Below are positions 56,203 to 64,000 of a stretch of DNA of 64,000 bases, piece after piece. The notes under the pieces were generated by a model. That model searched no databases. It was not told the origin of the DNA and saw only the letters and a list, made by a program, of their open reading frames with translations. Each line of letters starts with the position of its first letter. The first letter of the stretch is position 1. A program made the translations under genes and the position numbers. Source of the DNA: Aquifex sp964425585 (GTDB lineage: Bacteria; Aquificota; Aquificia; Aquificales; Aquificaceae); the NCBI GenBank assembly GCA_964425585.1, contig CAYRMG010000001.1:1-64000 (forward strand), written 5' to 3'.

Positions 56203-57248
56203 TTGAGTTCGTTGGCTTTTGTATAAGTTTGGGGTTTTGCCTGGAAAAAGTCCGTCTTTGTGTTGTTAATCTTTCTGAACTCATCAATCCACTTCATGGG
56301 GTTTTCCGTAATCTCGGGATATATGGGCTCAAAACCTATCTGGGTTAATCTGAGGTTTCCGAGATACTTTATGTATCTCTCTATGAGAGTATCGTTAATT
56401 CCGAGAATCTGGTTCTGAGTGACGTATTTCCCCCACTCAATTTCCTCATTTACCGCATACTTGAAGTATTCCCTTATCCATCTTTCCATCTCGGGACTAA
56501 AGAGGTCGGGATTTTCTTTTCTGAGCGTCTGGATAATATTTCTGAATAGTGTGACGTGAGTGAGTTCATCCCTGTTTATATACTTGATTTGTTGAACCGT
56601 GTTCCTCATCTTTCCTTGCCTGCCGAGGGTATAGAAGAAGGCAAATCCCGAGTAAAAGTATAGGCTTTCAAGGATATAATTTCCTATTACCGCTTTCAGG
56701 AAGTTCTCTTCGGTGGGCTTTCTTATAAACTCGTTGTAAATTTCCGCAACTACCCTGTTCCTGTCAAGGAGTCTTTCGTCTTCTCTCCAGTAGTTGTATA
56801 TCTCATCCGCTTTAATCGGGTCAACAACACTTTCAAGGATAAACTGGTATGAGTATGCGTGAATGGATTCTTGAAACTCTTGGGCGGTAATCGCCATCTC
56901 AACCTCGGGAGCTGTTATCATCCTCCCGAAGTCTTTTAGCATATCAACCTGAAAGGAGTCAAGCGCTATTAAAAAGGAAAGAACGAGTTCGTAAGCCCTC
57001 CTTTCGTAATCGCTGAGAAGCGTCTCGTATTGTTTTCTGTCCTCAAGCATCTGTATTTCTTCGGGTATCCAGAAATTCGTAAATCCCATGGTCTTGTATA
57101 ACTCAAAAGCCCATTTATACTTAATCTCGTTGAGCTCCAGTATATTTGTAGGATTTCCCTTTATTACTCTTCTCTTCTGAGCTTCCCTATCTCCCTGAGG
57201 GTTAAAGATAAGCTTCCTTTGGAAGGTTTTTTTTTCATTATCTATCAT
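56196..57248 (-). CDS. nrdB: Ribonucleotide reductase beta subunit NrdB (class I), intein-free
   Basis: The 350-residue R2 protein carries the di-iron ligands Asp97, Glu127, His130, Glu194, Glu228 and His231, and the radical Tyr at 134 (EFQESIHAYSY). It supplies the tyrosyl radical for making deoxynucleotides, so oxygen is needed. The Aquifex aeolicus homologue contains an intein, as I remember; none is present here. It has a GGAGGTGG ribosome site and heads an operon with the K+ transporter. The large subunit gene is elsewhere. Confidence 0.93.
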   Translation of the reverse strand: MIDNEKKTFQRKLIFNPQGDREAQKRRVIKGNPTNILELNEIKYKWAFELYKTMGFTNFWIPEEIQMLEDRKQYETLLSDYERRAYELVLSFLIALDSFQVDMLKDFGRMITAPEVEMAITAQEFQESIHAYSYQFILESVVDPIKADEIYNYWREDERLLDRNRVVAEIYNEFIRKPTEENFLKAVIGNYILESLYFYSGFAFFYTLGRQGKMRNTVQQIKYINRDELTHVTLFRNIIQTLRKENPDLFSPEMERWIREYFKYAVNEEIEWGKYVTQNQILGINDTLIERYIKYLGNLRLTQIGFEPIYPEITENPMKWIDEFRKINNTKTDFFQAKPQTYTKANELKW

Positions 57249-57283
57249 TATGCTCCACCTCCACCCGTATTATTTTAAATCCT

Positions 57284-57601
57284 ATGGTGCAGATAAAGAC
57301 TCTTGAAGAAAAATTCGGCGATAAGCCCACCGCTGAACTTGTCTACGAAGACGTAAACGCAAGGGTGGTTAGGTTTTACCTGAAAGGCGGTCAGGAGATA
57401 AAGCCCCATACCTCCCCTTCAAGCGTTTTTATAACTGTTCTGAAGGGCAAACTTATATTCCTTTCCGATGAAGGAGAAACAGAAGTTTCCCAGGGTTCAA
57501 CGGTTTTTTACAAGCCCGAAGAACGTCACGGTTTTAAAGCTGTTGAGGACTCGGTAGTTGAGGCCACGATAACGCCGAATCCTGCGGTAAGAAGAATCTA
57601 A
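57284..57601 (+). CDS. Small cupin-domain protein
   Basis: The 105-residue protein is a single cupin barrel with a metal site: KPHTSPSS in motif 1 and a His in GSTVFYKPEERHGF (motif 2). Many such proteins are small-molecule sensors, isomerases or dioxygenases, and the substrate cannot be told. It is divergent from nrdB by 35 bp, with a TATTAT element 10 nt upstream. It ends 13 bp before yaaA. Confidence 0.82.
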   Translation: MVQIKTLEEKFGDKPTAELVYEDVNARVVRFYLKGGQEIKPHTSPSSVFITVLKGKLIFLSDEGETEVSQGSTVFYKPEERHGFKAVEDSVVEATITPNPAVRRI

Positions 57602-57607
57602 TATAAT
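57602..57607 (+). promoter_or_regulatory. -10 element for a probable leaderless yaaA transcript
   Basis: TATAAT lies exactly 7 nt before the yaaA ATG, in the 13-bp gap after the cupin gene, with no Shine-Dalgarno. The 16-nt string from -10 to ATG differs from that at ccl at only two positions. Confidence 0.55.
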
Positions 57608-57614
57608 CTTTTTT

Positions 57615-58298
57615 ATGATTTTTTACCTGCTTCCTTCCGAAGCAAAACAGTCCTCTATGGATTTGGTAAAGGATGAACTTTTCTCGGTTTGGGAATCAAA
57701 AGAACACAACAGGTTTCCCCAGCTAAATCCCTACAGGGAGGAGCTCATAAAATACTTTAATGTGAACACATCTCCCCTTGCTCCCGCTTGGAGAAGATAT
57801 AAAGGCAAGTTCTGGGACAGTCTTGAGTTCTGGTGTCTTCCGCCTAAGGTTCAACAAAATATAAAGGATAGGGGGATTATACTTTCACCTCTATTCGGGA
57901 TGTTGGGGGTTGAGGATTACATTCCGAAGTATAACCTATCTTACGAGGATGTATACAAGGGGAAAAAACTAAAGACCTTCTGGAAGGAAGTTCTGAAGGA
58001 TATTACGGAAAATCTTTTGAACGAAGCTATCGTTTTTGATTTTCTTACATCCGAACAAAGGGAAACCGTGAGCTTTCCCGAAAATGCCAAGATAGTGAGA
58101 TTTGAATACATAAAGGGGGATAAAAAGGTTATAAACCCTATGCCCCACAGGGCTTACACGCTTCGCTACATAGCGGAGTGGAACGTAAGTCCCGAAAACC
58201 TTGATAAGGTAAACTTCTACGATTACAAGGTTGAAGATATAAAAAAGGAGGGAAACGTTACAAAGGTAATTATGAGAGGAGAGGGTAAATACATTTAA
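57615..58298 (+). CDS. yaaA: YaaA (DUF328) family peroxide-stress DNA-binding protein
   Basis: The 227-residue protein has the YaaA pattern: YLLPSEAKQ near the start, ARRYKGKFWDSL-like in the middle (PAWRRYKGKFWDSL), LSPLFGMLGVEDYIPKYNL, and a late MPHRAYTLRYIAEW. E. coli YaaA lowers free iron and DNA damage under peroxide. It is followed by rtcA at 1 bp. Confidence 0.85.
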   Translation: MIFYLLPSEAKQSSMDLVKDELFSVWESKEHNRFPQLNPYREELIKYFNVNTSPLAPAWRRYKGKFWDSLEFWCLPPKVQQNIKDRGIILSPLFGMLGVEDYIPKYNLSYEDVYKGKKLKTFWKEVLKDITENLLNEAIVFDFLTSEQRETVSFPENAKIVRFEYIKGDKKVINPMPHRAYTLRYIAEWNVSPENLDKVNFYDYKVEDIKKEGNVTKVIMRGEGKYI

Positions 58299-58299
58299 A

Positions 58300-59373
58300 A
58301 TGACCGAGTTTCTTGAGATTGATGGCTCTTACGGAGAGGGCGGAGGCCAGATAGTCAGAACCGCACTTTTCTTGAGCACGCTCCTTAAGGTTCCCGTAAG
58401 GATATACAACATAAGAGCAAAAAGGGAAAAACCGGGTTTAAAGAGACAACATCTAAACATAGTAAAGCTTTTAAAAAGGCTTGCAAAGGCAAAGGTAAAG
58501 GGTGATGAGCTGGGTTCCGTTGAGCTTGAGTATATTCCCAAAAGATTAAAGCCCGGCTATTACGAGGTGAACTTTGATACCGCGGGTTCTATACCGCTTT
58601 TCTTCCAAACGATACTTCCCCTTTCCCTCTTTATTCCGGGTGAAACGGTTATAAAGGTAATAGGGGGAACAGATGTTCCCAAAAGCCCAACAATAGACTG
58701 GCTGAGGTTTGTATTCCTACCTTACATTATGAACATTCCCGAGTTTATAAGAATTGAGGTCTTAAAAAGGGGATTTTATCCCAAAGGGGGCGGAATTGTT
58801 CAGCTTAGTGTAAGGACTTCCCTGAAGGAGGAGGTAAACGAGGTTTCAAAGATAAGGGAGATGTTAGGGAGCAGAATAAACCTGAACAGAACAAAGAGAG
58901 GAGATATAAAGAAAATTCACGTATTTTCGGTAGCCCACGAGGAGCTCAGAGAGAGAAAGGTTGCGGAAAGACAAGCTAAGGGAGCGGTTGAAGCTTTGAG
59001 GGAACTGGGATATCCCGAGCCCGAAACCTACAGGCAATACGCACAGGCTAACTCCATAGGAACGAGTATAACCGTATGGCTGGAAGATACCGAGGGAAAT
59101 ATCCTCGGAGCTGATAACCTGGGCAAAAAGGGAAAACTTGCGGAAGTGGTAGGGGCGGAAGCGGTAAAAAAGCTTCACGAGGATTTCTCAACGGAAGCAA
59201 CCCTTGACAGGCACCTTGCGGACCATCTTATTCCCCTTATGGCTTTATTCGGTGGAAGCGTTAAAGTTCCCCGCTTTACGGGACACCTGCTTACGAATAT
59301 ATGGGTGTGTGAACAGTTCCTTGGAAAGGTATTTGAGCTAAATGAACGGGAAAGAGTTATAAGCGTTAAATGA
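58300..59373 (+). CDS. rtcA: RNA 3'-terminal phosphate cyclase RtcA
   Basis: The 357-residue protein has the RtcA hallmarks: LEIDGSYGEGGGQIVRTAL, RAKREKPGLKRQHL and the catalytic-region DRHLADHLIPLMALFGG. It uses ATP to turn RNA 3'-phosphates into 2',3'-cyclic phosphates through an RNA-adenylate on a His. No rtcB or rtcR gene is near. It starts 1 bp after yaaA and overlaps the converging thyX by 8 bp. Confidence 0.94.
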   Translation: MTEFLEIDGSYGEGGGQIVRTALFLSTLLKVPVRIYNIRAKREKPGLKRQHLNIVKLLKRLAKAKVKGDELGSVELEYIPKRLKPGYYEVNFDTAGSIPLFFQTILPLSLFIPGETVIKVIGGTDVPKSPTIDWLRFVFLPYIMNIPEFIRIEVLKRGFYPKGGGIVQLSVRTSLKEEVNEVSKIREMLGSRINLNRTKRGDIKKIHVFSVAHEELRERKVAERQAKGAVEALRELGYPEPETYRQYAQANSIGTSITVWLEDTEGNILGADNLGKKGKLAEVVGAEAVKKLHEDFSTEATLDRHLADHLIPLMALFGGSVKVPRFTGHLLTNIWVCEQFLGKVFELNERERVISVK

Positions 59374-60316
59374 TGTTTTTCCTGTCCGTTCCCCCGTATC
59401 CTACCATTTCCTTTATCGCATTTGCAAACTCCCTTATCTCTTTTTGAGCCCCTTCGTGGGTTCGTAAGGTTATAAAGTTGTCAAGACTTATCCTCGGGAC
59501 AGTCCAGTAAAATCTCGTCTTCATAAATTGGGGTAAAACACCCCTTGCCAGCTCTTTAGCCCCGCCGCAGCTTATTATCCTTTCGTAAAGCTCTATAGCC
59601 TCATTTATCAGCTTTCTGATTTCCTTTATAAACTCCTCACTCTCGGGAATGGGTTCATCAACGGAAGCCTGTTTGTTCTTTTGAGCCTGCTTTCTTATAT
59701 ACTCGGGGAGGTAGAACTCAAGGAACTCCGTTCCTACATACCTTTTTGAGACCTCGTTATAGGAACCGAAGCGGTGTCTCATCCATTGCCGTGCGACAAA
59801 GAGAGGACACTCAACAACGAACGTGTAAAAATCCATCTCCGTGCCGAGCTCCAGTTTATCAACAATTCCTATCCACCCCGAAGACGTTTCTCTTCTTTCT
59901 CTCACGTAAGTTTCGTCGCGTGTATAAGGAATACTTTTAAGCTCTTCATCCTCTACATTTCCTTTTCTTTCAACGATGAAGTAAACCGTCGGAAAGTTCT
60001 TTTTAATTTTTTCCTTTACTTGTTCGGGAAGAAAATCCCAGGCGTTTATGGCGTTTCTCAAGTTCAAGAATATGTATCCCTTTGAGAAGTATGCTTGAAA
60101 GCTCGGATTATCAACTTTAAGCATAAGGTTTATCCAGTCTTCCTTTTTTCCCTCAAATGCTATTATGTTGTGTTCAAAGGGTGAGGCATGTCTGTGCTTG
60201 AAAAGGTATCTTATGAGTCTCTTATCCCTCAGTTCATCGGAATAGGTATCCTTAGCAAAGGATACCCTCGCACACCTTACCACCCTCTGGTCGGAACCCA
60301 TAAGGTGAATCTTCAT
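59366..60316 (-). CDS. thyX: FAD-dependent thymidylate synthase ThyX
   Basis: ThyX makes dTMP using methylenetetrahydrofolate and reduced FAD. The signature RHRFGSYNEVSKRY (the RHRx7S motif) is intact, and the FAD site HRHASPFEHNIIAFEG is near the N-terminus. At 316 residues it is longer than most ThyX (about 220-250), as in Aquifex-type enzymes. It overlaps the radical SAM gene by 4 bp and lies downstream of dnaA. Confidence 0.95.
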   Translation of the reverse strand: MKIHLMGSDQRVVRCARVSFAKDTYSDELRDKRLIRYLFKHRHASPFEHNIIAFEGKKEDWINLMLKVDNPSFQAYFSKGYIFLNLRNAINAWDFLPEQVKEKIKKNFPTVYFIVERKGNVEDEELKSIPYTRDETYVRERRETSSGWIGIVDKLELGTEMDFYTFVVECPLFVARQWMRHRFGSYNEVSKRYVGTEFLEFYLPEYIRKQAQKNKQASVDEPIPESEEFIKEIRKLINEAIELYERIISCGGAKELARGVLPQFMKTRFYWTVPRISLDNFITLRTHEGAQKEIREFANAIKEMVGYGGTDRKNII

Positions 60317-61266
60317 ATCCTGTAATTGTAAAAGGGATACTTCTTTCCCTGGTAGCTATTTCTTCTTTCAAGCTCGTTTCTTATGGCTTGAATCACTCTG
60401 TTTTTATGCTTGTAGGTGCACCACTCGGGTGCTATGAGTCTTTCCTCGTCCGTTTCTCCGGTAACCCTGTGAACAACCACATTAGGTGGAAGGAGTTCTA
60501 TGACGTCCGCACAGTATTTTGCATACTCCTCTAAAGAGAGAACCTCAAACTCACCGTTAATATACTGCTTTTCCATAACCGTTCCCTTTATGACGTGAAG
60601 GGGGTGAATCTTTATACCGTCAACGGGAAGAGAGGCTATCAGCTTGGCGGTTTCTATGAAGTCCTCCCTTGTCTCTCCGGGGAGTCCTATTATCATATGG
60701 GCACATACCTTTAGATTTCTTCTTTTCGTCCTTAAAACCGCGTCAACGAAGTCCGAAACCCCGTGCTGTCTGTTTATACGCTTGAGCGTCTCAAAGTTTG
60801 CGCTCTGAAGACCATACTCAACCCATACCTCAAGACCTTTATTAGCGTATTCTTCAAGGAGGTCAAGAACCTCTTCGGGAACGCAATCGGGACGTGTTCC
60901 TATGTCTATTCCCACAACGTTTTCAAACTTAAGGGCTGTATCGTAATACTTCCTTAGTGTATCAAGGTCTCCGTATGTATTGGTATAGGATTGGTAATAA
61001 ACGGTAAAGTATATATCCTCACCGTATTTCTTCTTAGCCCGTTCTATTCCTTCCTTTATCTGAAGTTCCAGGGGAACTATCGGGCTCAGCATAGAAGGTT
61101 TTGAGCCGTCATAACAGTAGGTGCATCCCCCTCTTCCTTTGGTTCCGTCTCTGTTGGGACATGTAAAGGGAAGAGCTACCGTAATTTTTTGAACCCTTTT
61201 TCCGAACCTGTCCTTAAAGTAGTCTTTAAGGGAGTAGTAAAGTCTCCTTTGGGTTTCCAGCTTCAT
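60313..61266 (-). CDS. Radical SAM protein, TIGR01212/YhcC family
   Basis: The 317-residue protein has a radical SAM 4Fe-4S motif with wide spacing (CPNRDGTKGRGGCTYCYDG), then GTRPDCVPEEVLDLL, EVWVEYGLQSANFETL and HMIIGLPGETREDF. These match the YhcC/TIGR01212 family, an Elp3-related group of unknown function. It lies 22 bp after dnaA and overlaps thyX. Confidence 0.9.
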   Translation of the reverse strand: MKLETQRRLYYSLKDYFKDRFGKRVQKITVALPFTCPNRDGTKGRGGCTYCYDGSKPSMLSPIVPLELQIKEGIERAKKKYGEDIYFTVYYQSYTNTYGDLDTLRKYYDTALKFENVVGIDIGTRPDCVPEEVLDLLEEYANKGLEVWVEYGLQSANFETLKRINRQHGVSDFVDAVLRTKRRNLKVCAHMIIGLPGETREDFIETAKLIASLPVDGIKIHPLHVIKGTVMEKQYINGEFEVLSLEEYAKYCADVIELLPPNVVVHRVTGETDEERLIAPEWCTYKHKNRVIQAIRNELERRNSYQGKKYPFYNYRI

Positions 61267-61288
61267 CTTAAATAAAGATATTTAAGCT

Positions 61289-62482
61289 TTATAGTTTTTC
61301 CATTGCCTGTTTTTCAAGAAAAGCAAGAAGGTGCCTGAACTTTCTGTCCCTTTTTTTCCTTTCTTCAACCTTTCTTATGGCATGTATTACCGTTGTGTGG
61401 TCTTTTCTCTTGAAAGCCCTCGCTATCTCTATAAGGCTTGCCATGCATACCTTCCTGCATAGATACATCGCAACGTGTTTTGCTTCGCTTATTCGTTTAC
61501 TCCTCTTTTCCGAAAGCAGTTCCTCTGCCTTCAGGGCATAGTAGTTTGCAACAAACTCTATTATTTTCTCAACCTTGCTTTTTTCCTCCTTCTTTTCGGG
61601 AACCGCGCTCAGACCTTTTAACTTTATAAGCTTTATCCTTCCTTCTATCTCCCTTACGTTCTTCGTGTTTTCCAGAAGGTATTTTACTACCTCACCTTTC
61701 GGTTCTAAGCCGAACTCCTTTAGCTTTTCCTTTATTATTTTGAGCTTTGTTTCCGTGTCAAGTTCTATCTCAACGAGTATACCCCCTTCAAATCTGCTCA
61801 CAAGTCTGTCTGAAACTCCGTTCAGCTTCTGGGGATGTCTGTCTGATGCGAGAATTATCTGCTTTTCTAAGATGTAAAGGGTATTAAATATATGGAAGAA
61901 CTCAAGCTGGGTTCTTTCCTTTCCCGAGAGGAATTGAACATCATCAAGAAGAAGAAGGTCAACACTTTTGTATCTATTCCTGAATTCGTTAATTCTTCCC
62001 TCCCTGAGGTAGTTTACCATTTCGTCCGCAAAGTCGTTTGCCGAGGAGTATATTACGCGGTATCCCCGTTTTTTTGCCTCGTTTCCTATCGCCTGAAGGA
62101 GGTGGGTCTTCCCGGTTCCCACGCTTCCGTAAATAAATACGGGGTTGTATAGATACCCGAGATTTTCAAGGGCTTCCTTCACAACCTCGTAGGCAAACCT
62201 GTTCCCTTTTCCCACTATGAAGTTATCAAAGGTATACCTGGGATTCAAGAAGTCCCTTATCTCTTCCCTTTTCCTTTCTTCCTTGTTCTCTATTCTTACC
62301 GCTTTCCTGTATTCCTCCTCAAGGAAGTTCTCAACTAACGTGTAGAGCCAGCTTTTATATTCCTCGTTCGGGGCTACGAATACAAAGAGATTTCCCTCCT
62401 TCCTTATCTCAAATTTTTTTAAAAACTCCTCTGCGTATTCATCTATACTCTCAATCTTCTTTATCAGCTCACCGAGTTCCAT
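61289..62482 (-). CDS. dnaA: Chromosomal replication initiator DnaA
   Basis: The 397-residue protein has the N-terminal DnaB/DnaA-binding domain, a very short linker, the AAA+ domain with NFIVGKGNRFAYEV and Walker A GSVGTGKTHLL, Walker B LLLLDDVQFL, and the C-terminal DNA-binding signature KDHTTVIHAIRKVEE. It opens oriC. It is compact, as in Aquifex. It is not next to dnaN or rpmH, and I see no clear DnaA-box cluster in the 89-bp upstream gap. Confidence 0.97.
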   Translation of the reverse strand: MELGELIKKIESIDEYAEEFLKKFEIRKEGNLFVFVAPNEEYKSWLYTLVENFLEEEYRKAVRIENKEERKREEIRDFLNPRYTFDNFIVGKGNRFAYEVVKEALENLGYLYNPVFIYGSVGTGKTHLLQAIGNEAKKRGYRVIYSSANDFADEMVNYLREGRINEFRNRYKSVDLLLLDDVQFLSGKERTQLEFFHIFNTLYILEKQIILASDRHPQKLNGVSDRLVSRFEGGILVEIELDTETKLKIIKEKLKEFGLEPKGEVVKYLLENTKNVREIEGRIKLIKLKGLSAVPEKKEEKSKVEKIIEFVANYYALKAEELLSEKRSKRISEAKHVAMYLCRKVCMASLIEIARAFKRKDHTTVIHAIRKVEERKKRDRKFRHLLAFLEKQAMEKL

Positions 62483-62571
62483 CCGTAGGAAAATGATTAT
62501 GAAATAGAAGGAGAAAAAGGAGGATATGAGTTTAATGAGTATTTCAAATACCTTTTATACTCAAACCTAAG

Positions 62572-63582
62572 TTATTTAAAAAGCTTCAAAAATTTATCCT
62601 TTTCCACAGGAGGTATTTCAAGGACTTTCAGGTTTTCAAGTAGGTGCTCTTTCCTGCTCATTCCTATGAGGTAGGTTCCTACACCCGGAGTGCTTCTTAC
62701 AAATTGAATCGCTACGTGAACGTCGTTATCAAGACCGAAAAACTCTTTCAGGGAATCCGGAACCCTTCCTATTACGTTTCCCTGGTATATGGTTGCGCTT
62801 ATGTATGTGTATATACCGAGTTCCCGAGAGGCTTCAAGGGTGGATAATTCCTTTCCGTTAACCTTTTGGTTCTTTAAGGTAAAGGCTTCGGGCATTCCGA
62901 GGTTATAGGGAAGTTGTATAAACTTAAAGTGATTCTCATCTCCCGCGATGCTTTTTGCTATCTCAACGAGTTCCGAAAGGTTCAAATACTGCCTTGAAGC
63001 CGGGGTGAGTCTAAATCCGTGCCACGTGGCAAGCCCGTAATACCTGAGCTTACCTTCCTGAACTTTTTCTTCAAGAAGTTCAAAGCACTCCTTTATCTTT
63101 CGGTTGAATTTTTCCCTGTCAAGGTAAAGAAGCTGTTCTTCGGGATTGTGCAGAAAGTAGATGTCTATGTATCGGGTGTTCATATTCTCAAGACTTTTGT
63201 TGAAGCACCACTCTATGAACTCCCTTCCGAGGTAATGTCCTTGGGGAGTCATCTCGGAAAGATTTATTATTCCCGTCTTTACGAAATTCTTTTCAAAATA
63301 CTCCTTGGGGTCTTCGTTGCTTTCAACATCGTAAGGTATGTATCCCCCCTTCGTTGAAACGATAACCTTCTCCCTTCCCACATCTTTTAAAACCCTTCCG
63401 ACAACCCTCTCGCTCTTCATATACCGGTAGTTGATAGCTGTATCCACCACGTTTATGCCTTTCTCCACCGCAAGCTTTATGGTTTCGTAATACCTTCTGT
63501 CGGTCTCTTCGTCAAGCTCACCCAGGTAAGTTCCGACTCCCATTTCGGAAAGCTTCATTCCCTCAAACTCTTTGTAAAGCAT
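62572..63582 (-). CDS. Aldo/keto reductase
   Basis: The 336-residue TIM barrel has the AKR tetrad in context: NVVDTAINYRYMKSERVVG with Asp and Tyr, VSTKGG with Lys, and YFLHNPEEQL with His. The C-terminal part binds NADPH. The substrate is not evident. It lies 89 bp upstream of dnaA on the same strand and 33 bp from divergent purH. Confidence 0.9.
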   Translation of the reverse strand: MLYKEFEGMKLSEMGVGTYLGELDEETDRRYYETIKLAVEKGINVVDTAINYRYMKSERVVGRVLKDVGREKVIVSTKGGYIPYDVESNEDPKEYFEKNFVKTGIINLSEMTPQGHYLGREFIEWCFNKSLENMNTRYIDIYFLHNPEEQLLYLDREKFNRKIKECFELLEEKVQEGKLRYYGLATWHGFRLTPASRQYLNLSELVEIAKSIAGDENHFKFIQLPYNLGMPEAFTLKNQKVNGKELSTLEASRELGIYTYISATIYQGNVIGRVPDSLKEFFGLDNDVHVAIQFVRSTPGVGTYLIGMSRKEHLLENLKVLEIPPVEKDKFLKLFK

Positions 63583-63602
63583 AGCTTTAATGATTTTATT
63601 TT

Positions 63603-63608
63603 TAAAAT
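63603..63608 (+). promoter_or_regulatory. -10 element for a probable leaderless purH transcript
   Basis: TAAAAT ends 7 nt before the purH ATG, with no ribosome site between, matching the spacing at ccl, proC and yaaA. Confidence 0.5.
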
Positions 63609-63615
63609 TGTTTAA

Positions 63616-64000
63616 ATGAAAGCGTTAATATCAGTTTACAAAAAAGAGGGGATAGAAAAGCTTGCCGAGGAGCTGAGTAATCTCGGATATGAAATCGTAT
63701 CAACCGGAGGAACCGCGAAATACCTTAAGGAAAGAGGTATTAAAGTTAAGGAAGTGTCGGAAATTACAGAGTTTCCCGAAATTCTTGAGGGAAGGGTAAA
63801 AACACTTCATCCCAAAATTCACGGAGGAATACTCTACAGGGATTGGGTTGAAAAGGACAAAGAGGAAATAAAGAAGATGGGGATAGAACCCATAAATGTC
63901 GTTGTTGTAAATCTCTACCCCTTTGAGGAAAAATTAAGGGAAGGTCTTGAGGATAGGGAGCTTATGGAGTTTATTGATATTGGAGGTCCGACGCTTATCA
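63616..64000 (+). CDS. purH: Bifunctional purine biosynthesis protein PurH (N-terminal part)
   Basis: The 128 residues inside the window are the IMP cyclohydrolase (MGS-like) domain of PurH: ALISVYKKEGIEKLAEEL, STGGTAKYL, EGRVKTLHPKIHGGIL, NLYPFEEKL and DIGGPTLI. The AICAR formyltransferase half would lie to the right of the window. The two domains perform the last two steps to IMP. It has no Shine-Dalgarno. Confidence 0.95.
   Translation, partial: MKALISVYKKEGIEKLAEELSNLGYEIVSTGGTAKYLKERGIKVKEVSEITEFPEILEGRVKTLHPKIHGGILYRDWVEKDKEEIKKMGIEPINVVVVNLYPFEEKLREGLEDRELMEFIDIGGPTLI

Noticed and set aside
62483..62571. oriC next to dnaA
   Set aside because: I see no cluster of TTATCCACA-like boxes or AT-rich 13-mers in the 89-bp gap, and dnaN is not adjacent. 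GC-skew analysis of the whole genome would be needed.
1..64000. CRISPR arrays, insertion sequences, prophage or att sites
   Set aside because: No spaced direct repeats, transposase, integrase or phage structural genes were seen anywhere in the window.

Overview
The window reads as a chromosomal segment of a thermophilic, chemolithoautotrophic member of the Aquificales, close to Aquifex. The strongest pointers are a stand-alone citryl-CoA lyase (the split citrate-cleavage route of the reductive TCA cycle), an NtrC4-type sigma-54 activator, Lys/Glu/Ile-rich proteins rich in AGA/AGG/ATA codons, and a gene order that matches what I remember of Aquifex aeolicus (from memory, not checked). The segment is almost fully coding. 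No intergenic stretch exceeds about 240 bases, and I see no insertion sequence, phage, CRISPR array or rRNA. One 100-N assembly gap (45211-45310) lies inside flgE.

Layout. 1-7.8 kb: a probable diguanylate cyclase N-terminus, trmFO, citryl-CoA lyase, then a heme A/cytochrome oxidase maturation cluster (TlpA-like thioredoxin, ctaA, ctaB, a divergent oxidase subunit I-like protein, DUF420), a Skp-like chaperone and a Nudix hydrolase. 7.8-20 kb: nitronate monooxygenase family, folK, ntrC4-like, rsmE, proC, yfiH, tRNA-Leu(GAG), queA, polyprenyl synthase, tRNA-Arg(CCG), then a sulfur-transfer/Fe-S run (iscU, PP-loop ATPase, tusA-like, small protein, nfu-like), aroE, aspC and hisIE. 20-33.4 kb: U32 protease family, ArnT-like transferase, siroheme synthase domain, NifA-like activator, YmdB, Slt, rhodanese, ferredoxin, TetR and an Omp85 protein. 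33.5-36 kb: folP-cdaA-cdaR.

35.9-42.3 kb is a long minus-strand run: dcd-pabC-ilvN-Tat-like protein-two-TM coiled-coil protein-Roadblock-PATAN/DUF4388-small GTPase-GspL/PilM-like-GspM-like. The last six genes look like a compact MglA/MglB-type polarity switch wired to a pilus or secretion-type inner-membrane platform. One of its genes appears to start with AUA. 42.3-47.2 kb: modA, queC, flagellar hook genes (flgD, flgE, fliL) and a sugar epimerase. 47.2-51.6 kb: tig-clpP-clpX-MEMO family operon and tRNA-Leu(UAG). 51.7-57.2 kb: superoxide dismutase, a lipoprotein, an O-antigen ligase-like protein, a K+ uptake pair and intein-free nrdB. 57.3-64 kb: cupin, yaaA, rtcA, thyX, radical SAM, dnaA, aldo/keto reductase and the start of purH.

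Organisation. Genes overlap heavily, by 4-bp ATGA junctions within operons and by 8-43 bp at converging 3' ends. Divergent gene pairs often have only 11-50 bp between start codons. Several first genes have a -10 hexamer 6-9 nt before the ATG and no Shine-Dalgarno sequence, which suggests leaderless mRNAs. Other operon heads carry strong AAGGAGGTG-type ribosome sites.
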